Part shown: one piece after another, positions 22,901 to 34,900 of the stretch
How the letters are laid out: each line of letters begins with the position of its first letter
Numbering within the stretch: position 1 is the stretch's first letter
Source of the DNA: Micropterus salmoides
Lineage: Eukaryota > Chordata > Actinopteri > Centrarchiformes > Centrarchidae
Direction of reading: 5' to 3'
DNA: 64,000 nucleotides
NCBI RefSeq assembly: GCF_014851395.1
Contig: NW_024040707.1
Span: 9,708,187 to 9,772,186 of the forward strand
Program-made: the position numbers and the translations under genes
Notes under the pieces: model-generated
Database searches by the model: none
The model's input: the letters and a program-made list of their open reading frames with translations, nothing else
What the model was told of the DNA's origin: nothing

Positions 22901-25900
22901 AGAAAAGACTTTAAAACTGCCTCATTAATGCTTACTTCTGTTCTTATTGATCTGTTCATAATAAAGAGGCTCTGGTAAATGCCTACTGTCATAATTGTGC
23001 TCTTCATACCAAAGGGCACATTATGGTTTGTGGGTGGATGCTCTGTTTATCTGGGACTGACTTTACATCAAGAGCAAAATGCTGTAATTAAAGAGGTCAC
23101 TTGTTAATTGTCATTATCAATTAATGTTCTAATTAAATTTGTTTACTCCTTTTAAGACTGTTTATAGTTACACCCAGATTCATTAGGTTGTTACATTTTG
23201 TTTGACTACTTCTATAAAATTTGTGAAGTTAATGTAATGCTTGAACTATTTATGGTTTACTGAATTGCAGTTTCGTTTAAATGCTGAACTCGAATTCATG
23301 GCCCCCAATGAGAGGGAAAGGCCTTGATTTATCAACATATCATCCACGTTAGAGCTGGCAGTATTTCTAGCTTCATGGCTCTGATGTATGACATAATATT
23401 TTCTGTTGTCTCCCTCTCCCAGGTACAACCAGACAACCTAGAGATGGGGAAACCCCAGGGGTAGACTACAATTTTGTCTCCATTGAGGAGTTCTTCTCCT
23501 TGGAGGAGTCGGGAGCGCTGCTTGAGAGTGGAAAATTCAAAGGTGAGGTTGAACACATAACTGTCTGGGCAAGCAGATTATCTTCTACACTATATGGTGA
23601 TTCATCATGCAGTGGAGATTGTGTAGTTTATTTTTGCACTTTTGATAATATCAAAACTAGATATATATTCTTTTCTTGATTGTGAAATTGTACTCAAATG
23701 TCTCTTTATTTCAATACTGGAACATTACATAAATTTGTAATGATTTAACTGAATTATTAGTTTTTGATTTATGATTTGATTTATTGTTTATTTGAATAGG
23801 GACAATATGCACTGGTGGTTGCAAGTTATTAGCAATTCATATAATTGAGGTCCTTTAGAATCTTTGTGTTGTTGTAAAGAAGTAGTTTGACATTTTGGGA
23901 AATATCCTTGTTAGCTTTCTTGCCGAAAGTTAAATGAATAGAGTCTACAGCCAGCAGCTGATTAGCTTATCTTAGTTTAGCGTTGGAAAAAGTTCACCTG
24001 GATCTATCCAAAGGTAACAAAATCTGCTTACCAGCTCCATTAGAGCTTAGTAATTAACACATTATACCTCATTTCATTTTACACGTACAAAAACAGAAGT
24101 GTAAAAACAACAAGTTGGGTTGGGTTAGACTATTTCTTGGTTTGGTGCAGTGACTTCTTGGCATCTCCACTGGTTCCCTGGCAACCTTAGGGTGATGACA
24201 AGACTCCTGGAATGTGAAACGTGTTAATTAGTGAGCCTTAGAGGTGATGGTAGGTGAAAGAGTCAGGTTAGCTGTTTCCCCCTGTTACCAGTCTTTGTGC
24301 AAAGTGAAGTTAACTGGGTGGTGACTGTAGCTTCAAATTTACTGTACAGACATGAGAGTATCAATCTTATCATTTAACTCAAATAGATAGCATTTTAGTG
24401 TTTATTACCCAAAATGTCGAACTTTCGTTTCCTCAAAGACAACTTTCCCTTATTTGTCAAGTACTATGTTTTCCCTACCAATAGGAACTTACTGGCAGTT
24501 TTTTAGTTGTAATGAATGGACATTCAGTTGAAAAGCCATCTATTTATGCATATTAATGCCATCAGGTGTTGCTCAGCTCTACCCCGCTGACTCCTCCCCC
24601 CGTAAGGTTCAGAGTGCTGCCTCTGATTAAGAAGCCTCCATACATTAGCATCTATAATTTATAAGAGTTTAATGGGAGCAATAAATGTCATCTTCACTTT
24701 CCTTACATGTGACATTGATACACATCGCTACAGAAAAGCAATGAGGAGTATCAGCAGCATTTTGCGTACAGTAGCCTGCAAGAATCGCAGGAAATGGTGA
24801 CAACTTGTGAAACTGTTGTTGAGTTCAGTAATCTAATGTTTCCCCTCAACCCATTTGGATCTCTGTGAGCCAAATGGAGGGTTGGAGGTAATTCAATTTC
24901 TTCAGTACCAGCTGGAGCAGATGGCGACAATTGAGAATATAGAACATATACAGTAGCTGATCTCAGGGGATATGTAATGTACATACATACAGACATGGAT
25001 GTAGACATTTGCTGTATATGTGCATAAAGACGAGAGACAAACCCACTCTGCTACTGAATATCTGAATAGAAAATCTTTTATTTACCTCATGAACTCAGAT
25101 CAGATTTGAACTCAGTAATATATTAATGCAGACTGTGTGCAATAGATTTTATTTACAACACAGGGCAGTTCATCTTATTTTAATATCAAAGCACCTTCCT
25201 CCTGTCTTTCTCTGTCTCAGGAAATTACTACGGCACTCCTCGACCTGTTCACATCAGTGCAGAGAGCCCCCCCCATCACATACCAGGAACACCGCAACCT
25301 GCTCAGAAACTTCCGCACACGCAGCAAATCGCTCAGCAACCTGGAGAAGGCTGCAGAGGAGGCCGGGAACAGTGAGGAGGACTCAGGCCTGTCAGGCAAG
25401 TATTACTAAACCTGGTCCATATGACAGCATGTGTGGGCAAGGTCATGAAATCTGAAATCTCTGAAGGTAAAACCAAGATGTAGTCGGTTGTTAAGTAGAG
25501 TATTACATAGTTATTGGAGACATATTGACACTAGAAAATGGATCTGTTCAGCCCTGGACAGTAGCCAGCTGCTAAATACTGCATTGTTCCTCTATCTATA
25601 GCTCCAGTCTCTGATACCCAAATTAATCAATCATTAGCACGATTAGTATGCTCTAAACTCTCAGTTGGGCTGTGGCCTCATCGATTGCTGGATCACCTCC
25701 AAAAGGTCAGAATGCCTTTGGTCGGGTAGGCAGGAAGGTCAGTAGATAGGCAAGCATGCACACTGGGAGGTGAGAGAAAACACTGAGGAAATCATGTGAC
25801 AAGGAAGCAGAAAGTGTTTTCGAAATAAATCATTAGTACCTAACACTGGAATTGCAAACACACTGTTGTTATAGATTTTATTCCTATAAGGCAAAACATT

Positions 25901-28900
25901 TTTTGTGTTACTGTAAATGTTTTACTGAGATGGATCTGGAAGATCTGGAAGTGTAAGGCTTAAAATGCTTCTTAATCACCAGTGTTGGAAGAAGTATCCA
26001 GATCCTTTATTTAAGTACAATACATAAGGCAAACGTAGCAATACATTTACTCCATTACAATAAATGTCCTTTAGTCCATTAATGTTCTACCGAAAGTAAA
26101 AGTACAGAAGTATGATCAGAAAAATGCACTTAAAGTATCAGAAAAAATGTACCCTGTGACTGATAAGAAGTCCAGTGCTCCTAAACCTAGGGGTCAAGTT
26201 TTGCTACAACAATTTGTATTCACTTTGTGGCATTTTCTCTTGTCTTTGCCTTATTTATATATTAATTCATCCTACCATCCATACCCCTTTGGGCCTCCAA
26301 CAGTAATTTAAATTAAACCATATGAGAAGTTTAGAGCGGAAATGTCTCTTTGATGGAACTGCTAAAACTCATAGACATCTAAAATGTGACAAGGGGACCC
26401 AACTAGATACTGCTTATTTATGGGGTCACACACCAAACCGGTTGGAAACCTACCTATTTTTGATAATGCGTAGTATTTTATATGGTTATGATGTGTTGTT
26501 TTTATGTAATATTTTAATTCCCAAAGTATGCAGGAACTATAGCAGTCAAATAAATATATTAATAATATTTCATCAAATGTTATTGCATAAAATGGTAATA
26601 CGCAAGTGCCTCAAAATTATACTTTCAACCACTGTTAATGACAACATCTATGCAGATAAAATCATGAAGGCAGTGCTGGAGAGTTAGAGAAGTGATGGCA
26701 CCAAGAACACCAATGCTGAAGAGAAGGCGAGTATGAGATTAGACTGTTAGTGTAAGGGAGCAAGGCAGCGACATAGGGTGGAGGTGGAGGCAGATAGGCA
26801 GGGAGCCAGACTGTTACAGAAGATAAGAAAGAGGCGGGCAGCGTGGGAGGTGAGAAATTCAGGCAGGTAGAGATTCAGATAGTTAGGGACATGCTCCAAA
26901 CAGGCACGTAGGGCAGCGGGAGCCTGCATTGGGGAGGTTGAATGCAGGATGCAGGCAGGATGGAGCCATCCAATAACCTGACCTCTGCTGAGTCATCTGT
27001 TGAAGTGATACTGTGTGGGTGGATGGGTACAGCAGCACTTGTCATGTGCAGCGGGACTCAGGACCCGTGTTATGTCCTACATCTCTGAGATCCATGCTGG
27101 AGCTCACAGCTGAAGGACAGCTAGGCAGAAAAATATGCTTACTTTTCTTCCACTGGTAGTGTGACATGCATGGTCACACATTCTGCCTCCTTAGAGATTG
27201 GACAAAGCCAGCCGAGATGCTGACCTCAGGTCTTTTTGCATGTCAATAGCCAGCATCAATTTGTTATTGCAGGAGAAACTTTTTCACCTACTGCATCTGT
27301 TAAATAATAATAATAAAACTGCTCAGTTTTTTCATCAGTCTTTGTTGTCTCTGTAATTATAGGAGGCTCTGCAGGTCTCAGCAGCAGCGTCACTCCTAGC
27401 CATCGTACACCCGGTCGGCCCCGGGCATCCAGCAGTGGGGATGGTCGTGTCGTAGAGAACGGGATCATCATCAGCAGAAGTGGTGTCAGGGTGAGAGGTG
27501 TGATGCCTGATCACTGGGAGCAGGCCTTCAGTGACCCAGGAGAGTCTCACTACATAGAGTGAGTATCTACCTGTTCTTCACCAATCTGTTAAAGGACTAG
27601 TTCGATATTTTGTATTATGCTTATTAGGCTTTTTCATTGTCTTGCAGAGAGTTAGATGAGAAGATCAATACCACTCTTAAAGCTGGAGCCAGAGATGTTT
27701 AGCTTAGCTTACCGTAAAGACTGGAAACAGGAGGAAACTGCTACCCTGGCTCTGTCTAAAGGTGAACCCTATCAGCACCCCTACCACTCACTAATTTAAC
27801 ACCTTATATCTAATTTTTTTAATTGGTACAGAAACTAAAGTGTGAAACTACAAGTTGTGGTTTTGAGTCCAGCCAAGTCCAGTGTCAGAGTCTGTTTCCC
27901 CACAGATTTGTGATTCCCCTTACCATAGCCTGAGCCCAACCAGTTAACTCTACAATGTCTAAGCCTTAACCCAAACCACAGATGTCAACGGAACAGGAAA
28001 TACAATTTTAAGGGGAGGGATACACTATTACACTTATACACTATTCCCACAAACCCGCAACTTGAGGTTTTTGAACTTTTGCACTTATTTTGTGCAAATT
28101 AAAAAGCATGTAACGTACTAAGCTTTAGAGGTGCTGGTATCGGTCTTCTCATCTAACTCCCAGCTAGAAAGTGATTTCCCAGATGTCGAGCTATTACTTT
28201 AAACAAGCTGTGAATACAGTAGAGTCATACTATGCAAAGTTGTCATCAATGTCAATGGCAGGCATGTCTGTTCTGGGTGTATTGAATTCCAATACTGTCA
28301 TATTATATCCAATACTATTGTGTTTCTAAAGAGGAAGGCTTTTCTTTTGCTGTACCACTTTGTCCCTTCAAGTCGCAACCCAAAGAGGACCAGCTGGCAA
28401 AGTCCTCGAGCCTCAAGCAGGGAAACCGTCTACAAAAATGAATGTGAGCCTCTTTGTTTCTTTCTTTCTTTTTTCCCCCATCTATCTCTCTTTGTATGTA
28501 ATTATAAAAAAACAGGGACACATTGAACTGTTGAACAGCCTAAATGAAGCTACATATTTGTCAAGAATGGAAGTAGCAGACAGCCAGCTTGTTAGAGTCA
28601 AATGAGATGGAATGAGCTTTTAGCTGGACAGAAACATATAAGTGATTAAGGCCTAAAGCTTGGAGCTGCTGGCAAAGAGCCAGGCTGACTGCTGTGGCTG
28701 GCAGGGTCGACACGTGGATGGCATGTGACTGACAACTTAATTTCATAATTTGGTCACATGATAAGGACATAATCTTGTTTTTGGTGTCTGTCTGACATGG
28801 CTGACTGCAAACGGTAATGAACCCATCAGTTACAGTGCTATGATTCCAGCTTGTCTCAGTGAAGTGCAGTACACTCCTCTCACCAGCAGAAGGTGATATA

Positions 28901-31900
28901 ATCGCCACTATGGCCAGGATCACCTGCATGTGGAAGGATAAAAAAAAATGAGGTACAAGTGGAATCCAAAGTAACACTGCCATAATGTTTTACGGTGGAC
29001 AATTGTTTAATTTTATGCAATTTGAGATAACTTCCGCTCCACACAAACATAGGGCTAAAATAAGAAGGCAAAATGGGAGGAAAATAAATCTGCAGAAACA
29101 TTTTTCACAGATTTGGTAATGCAAAGTAAGAGTTAAAAGTAAATAAAAAGACCCAGATTACAGTACTGAGTTGGGTCAATCTAATGGATTATGTGGCTGA
29201 TTTTAAAGAGGTTGTCTGTAATGGATTCTGCTTTTAATGCAATCTTTCTATCCATTATGTATTTTTTGTTAAAAGCCATCTGGCGATTGGTTTTCTGACT
29301 CTCCCTCCCTTTTCCCTCACTCCTAAAAGCTGTCATTTCTAAACAGTTAGTCGTATAAACACACAGGACTTAAACTGTTATCACTCCTCTCTTTCTCTGA
29401 TATCACTCTGGTGGGATATTTTTTTTAATCCTTACTGCCTTGAAGACTTTCACGACTTTTCCTCTGAGGTAAGCATCATCATTATCTCATCCTCATCCTC
29501 CTCTGTCTCTCTATGTTTCGGTCACTACCAGGGTTCACCGACCTGCCTGGGGAGCTCAGGGGATTCCCCGTGCACACACACTTAACCAAAGGCTCCAGAG
29601 GGTTTGGTTTCAATATTGTTGGGGGCAGCAGGCCAAGAGAGTTCCTCCAGGTCTACAGTGTGACTGCAAGTGGACCCTCAGCACTCAAGACAGGTAAAAA
29701 TTCAATGAATCAGAGATAATTATTGCATGAGAAATCTAATGTATTGCTAAGAACAATATAATATCAACTGAAAAGAGGAGGAGACACCTTCTCATACACA
29801 ACGATCGACTTCTATATTATTAGTAATAGTGCAACATTTACCATAGCTTCAGCTGCAAAACAAACTATTACATAGCAGTGTGTTTTTTCTCCCCATTTCT
29901 CTGTCTCCACTCTTTGGGATTATAATTCTGGAATTTTCTGATCTTCCATAGCAAGTGTAGATCACAATCTGTCCTTAATCCTCAGGGCTAGCACAGCATA
30001 ATCAAGCTATCATAACACACGTGTATGCAGTGGTGTGCATCCACTTCACAGACATACACACTCGCACACGAATGCCCATACAGGCAGATGTCTCTGCTGG
30101 AACTGATGTAGCTCATATCTGTTAATAAGCTGGTTTAGAGGGATTAGTTGGTTGGATTAGTCAACACCCACACAAAACACTCAGACAGTGTTTCATTTGG
30201 AAACTACACTTATCTGCGCACTCAAGCATATGAAAATGGTCAAATGATATAACCACAAAGGGAGAAAGGTGTGTAAGGTGTGAGAAAGGTATAATTTAGC
30301 TGCAGATAAGTATCATATCAGTTATGGTGATGATATCTACATCCATGCGCTTTCTTTTCTGCTTTATTAGCGGACATCCTGGTGTATATCAATGACATTT
30401 GCGTGTTGGGAGTGTCTCACAAAGAAGTGGTAGAGATGCTGAAGTCGGTGCCTGTGGGCCACAGTGTGGACATAGAGGTTAGAAGAGGGTATCCCATGCT
30501 CTACAACCATGACGGGTGTCCCAAGCAGCCCCCGCCACGACTACTGGACAGCGGGGACCCCATCCTACCACCCACCACCACCCAACCTCAGCCTCTTCAC
30601 CAACTACCTCGACTCCCAACACCCACTCCCCAGACCCAACAACTGAACTTTAACGGGGTCCACAGTGACGGGAGCTACATGGAACCGGGGGTGACTCTAG
30701 ACGCTAATGGGAACGCCACATCTTTCGGTACCAGGCAGCCGTCCTCATACAGACGCTCCAGTGTGAGCAACGCTGCCTCTTCCTCTCCTGTACGTCCTCC
30801 TCGTTCCTTGAGAAGTTTAGCCAGGCTGCAGTCATTCGACCCAACGCTTGCCAGCCAGAGTGACAGCGAAGTGGTTTCTGCCATTGGTTCCCACAGGTAA
30901 CACTGGCACAAATTAGGTTCCTACAGAGATTGTACTTTTGAGGTGCATTCATTTAACTGTGTAATGCCCTTCATAAAGTGTTTAATTAAAACAATTAGCA
31001 GTCAATTGCAGTGGTTTTGAATATTAAATTTAAACATAATTAGAAAGTTTACTTCCAAATAAGACTGATCTCTCTGAGGTTAATTCATTATTCATCACTC
31101 TTTTCACACCTGAAGCCTGCTGATTGTGTAGTCTGTATAATTGTATCAACGTTTTTATTTTTCACTGCGATGGACTGGCAACCTGTCCGGGCCTTTCGCC
31201 CAATGTCAGCTGGGATAGGCTCCAGCCCCCCGCAACCCTGTATGCAGGATAAGCGGTTGATGATGGATGGTTTTTATTTTCACCTTGGGGCTTTAGGGAT
31301 AGTGATAAGCATTTTTCACCATTTTTTTTTGACATTTTATAGTCTAAACGATTAATCGAGAAAGCAATTGGCTGAATAATTGATAATGAAAAGAATCGTT
31401 AGTTGTAGCCCTAAACATTTCAGTATGAGAAAATGCGTCAAAGCAAATGCTTACTGGAATTATTATTGATTTTGACTTTCTTTTTCATCAGGGCATCAAT
31501 GATCCGTAATCACAACAATAACTCCCTCTCAACACCCCCCTCATCCTTTGCATCACGGCACATCTAAGTCATCTGAGAGTGATCTGTCCACCTGCACCCT
31601 ATCGGGGTCCCGGCTGCCCCAGCCTCAGTCACCGAGGAGGCCCATGTCCTCCCCCGGTGGCCCCAACAGCACTCACTCCCACCTCTTCAGACCGCAGACC
31701 TCCCATCTCAGACCTCCTCCCACCCCTGATAGCCCCTACCACCGGGGCTTCAATGGTTTTCAAGGCAACACCAGCCCCACTGCAAGTCCCAGCAGCATGT
31801 CCTCTCCTGGGGCAATGAGCATGGGCAGTGGAATTGGCAGTTTGAGTGGAGGGGAGCTAGTGCCAGTGGTCTTGGCCCAGAGTGAAGGAGACAGAGGACT

Positions 31901-34900
31901 CGGTTTCAGCGTGACGTCTGGCGGCCCACGAGGCAGGAAGACTATTGTGAAAAGAGTCTGGGACAGAAAGCAGTGCAACTCCCTGCAGCCAGGGGATGCT
32001 ATTGTCAAAATCAACGGAGCAGATGTCCAGAGTTTTAGCTCTGCACAGGTAGTTGAGAACCAAATGGGAGGGAAATCAGGAGAAGTAATGTGTATTGATG
32101 GGTTAAAACAGTGGTTCCCAACCTCTTTAGCTCAATATCAAGCAATGTCTTCTTGCCACCTCTTGTCACAGGGTGAATGAGCTAGAATCAGTTCAAACAA
32201 AGGGATTTTCCCTTCTCAGGGAGTTTGATAAAATAAGTTTTTTGTGGCCTTACTATACAGAATTTTACAAAAAACTAAAATTAGAGAAACAACAATTTGA
32301 GAAGTAATCAAAATTTGAGTAAATTTGAGTAAAAGAATTTAGCTTTTTTGCATTTCCTTCATAGGAATTCATTTCCCCTCCCCTAGGTTGGGAAACACTG
32401 CGTTGAAACCATAGGTTAAAACTTACCTAATCACCGGTGTGGTGCTTTAATGCAGTTTGAGAGATGAACACCTCCTTGAAAGGTGTCACAATATAATTAT
32501 TTGTTTGTTGACAGGTACAAACAGTTCTCCTGGAACACACCAAACTGGCAGAAGTCATCTTGTTGGTTTACAGAGGAGGTAAATGACTCATATTAGTTGT
32601 AGAGTCAGTGATTTTAGTTACTGACAAACAAGAATTCACTGTGGCTAAATTCATTATTTTTCACCTACTGTTATTGTCTTTCTCGTAATCAGGTATCTAT
32701 CATTCAGCCATCTCCCCTGGCTCCATTCGGAGACTCCCTCCACCTCTACTCCGCCCCCCTCCTCCACCTGTTGGTTCAGATAACTCCTCTGCGTTCCCAG
32801 ATGCACTGCCTATGCACCATACTTCCATTAGCGCCCCTCCCTCCCCAGCCCTGATGCGCTCCTCGCTGATTCAGAGCACCAGTTTCTTGGAGTCGATTCC
32901 AGTAACCCTGACCATGGAACCCAAAGACTGGATCAACACAGGCCTGGAGGAGGAGGCGGATGGTGTCACAGTGCCTGATTCCGGTCTGGAGAGGCAGGGT
33001 GAACGAACTCGGCCACTCCGAGGGTTTGATGTGGAGCTGAGGAGAAAGCCAGGAGAGGGCTTTGGGTTTGTCATTGCCTCTCATGATGTGGAGAATGGCA
33101 AAGGTGAGCGCCAAGCTACATAGTGACAAATCATACTGTGCATGTTTCATTTTAAATGCTTTAAATATAGCACATGTTTTAGTTTATAAAACTTTATTCT
33201 TCAGATTCTTCTTCTGTATTCTTTATTCTGTATTCAATCTAATGATCTGAAGAAGGACTGGCATTTTGCCGCATTAGTTGATATTTTTTGGCCCAGTAGC
33301 ACCATTGGGGTATGTGCCCAGGGAAACAGGTTTCATTGCCCTTGTGGACAGACGCACCATTAAGTAATTACAGATTAAAAAGTGGTCACCAGGCCACATG
33401 CCACCGGATGAGTCATGATGCATCATCAAACCTATTACTTGTAAAGTGTTTTATTTCCTATGTTGGTTTTATTGGCATTGTTTATAGAATTTAGGTATAG
33501 CATCAACTATTGTCAATGGCTGGTGTGTATAGAGGGAACCTGGATAGCTAGATGGACTTTAAAGGAATTATGTTTATTCAATTATTTGCCGAGACTTAGC
33601 TGAGAAGATTGAAACCAGGTCAATGTATGTATCCTACTGTAAAGTTGAAGCTAGAGTTAGCACATGATTATCTTAGCTTAGCATAAAGACTGAAGGGGAA
33701 AACCGCTAGCCATCCTCTGTCCAAAGGAAGCAAATACCAGAACCTCTAAAGCTAACTAATTAGCATGTTTTATCTTGTTTGTTGATTTTGTACAAAAACT
33801 GCAGTTTAAAAACCACACATAGTTTTATGGGAGTTGTACTGGGTTATTTCTTGGCCAGAGTTAGGGTTAGGGTTATGCCAGGCTAGTTACCCCTTTCCCC
33901 CCTCAGTTTCCTTATGCTAAGCTATAAGCTAACAGGCTTCTGGCGATAGCTTCATAATTAGCGTACAGAAATGGGAGGGGTATTGATCTTTTCATCTAAC
34001 TCTCAGCATAAAGAAAATAAGCGTTCTTTCCTATTCCTTTAAGACATTTCCGTGTTATTTATAGGTTTTATGTGTAGCCATGCTCTTTCTAATTAAATTT
34101 GTCGATTCGAGTGTCTTCAACAAAATTACCTTTTGCTAAAAGTATCCTATCACTGTTATCTCACTCTGTGTTTCTCTACCCGCTCTGACCTGACAGGATG
34201 TTGAGGCTTGTTTATGTTCTGTCTGGGAAGCGAACTTGCCCTTATTAGCTTTTAGTGTATTGCTTATGAATATCAGTTTAACCGCAGCTTCCCCATGATG
34301 TATTACCTACTCTCCCTATCCTGTCTTGTATTGGCTGCCCCCTGTTCCCGTTTGATGCAGTCCAATTTGCTTTACGGCGCTAGCGGACACACATTTAGAT
34401 CTGATGAGATTAAGGTTGTAGGTGCACCTGTCTCTGCAGTACAGAGACCCTCCCTCCTACCTCAAACCCCATCTCCAGTGTGTCCTCATTCAGCCCTTCA
34501 TTTCTCTCCTGTCTTGTCACAGAAAGAAGTCCCCTCTGCCTCTCCACATCTGTCTTTTCCCTCTATCATTCCCTCTCTTTCTCCCCCTCTCATCAGTTCT
34601 CTCCACTGCTCTTCTCTCACTCTCCCTCACAAGCTCCCGCCCACTCTCTCCCTCTTTCTCTCTCACACCCCTTCTCTGCAGTAAAAGCGTCCGGTCTGGT
34701 TTTTCAAAAGATTAAAACTCTCACTCTCTCTCTCTTTATCTCTCCCTCCCTCCTACCTCCCGCTCTCTCCATTGCTCTCTGAATGCTTAATAGACATGCT
34801 ACTCTGAACATTTCCCTTCGCAGAGGCGCAACAGAGGGGACAGCAAACCTGTGTTTTAGCTCCTGTTGACCGATGCATGTGAATCTCAACACCTCCAAGC

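Larger units (their letters stand above)
16920..23422 (+). other. magix introns 1-2 after the PDZ0 exon
   Basis: Apart from coding exon 2 at 18783-18899 and a short repeat fragment near 22.1 kb I see no feature. The open frames within (for example 17945-18178 minus and 19209-19541 plus) lack splice or family support. Confidence 0.4.

Noticed and set aside
28360..28605. 81-codon frame overlapping magix exon 6
   Set aside because: It is a different frame from the WW1 continuation, and only the WW frame fits both flanking phases.
29455..29468. A possible microexon before PDZ1 (frame FHDFSSE ending at a GTAAGC donor at 29469)
   Set aside because: The direct splice from 28443 to 29532 already keeps phase, and the candidate lacks a pyrimidine tract. 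It could be revisited with RNA data.
33855..33876. Telomere-like GTTAGGGTTAGGGTTA
   Set aside because: Only about three units inside a MITE copy; probably chance or local slippage and not an interstitial telomere.
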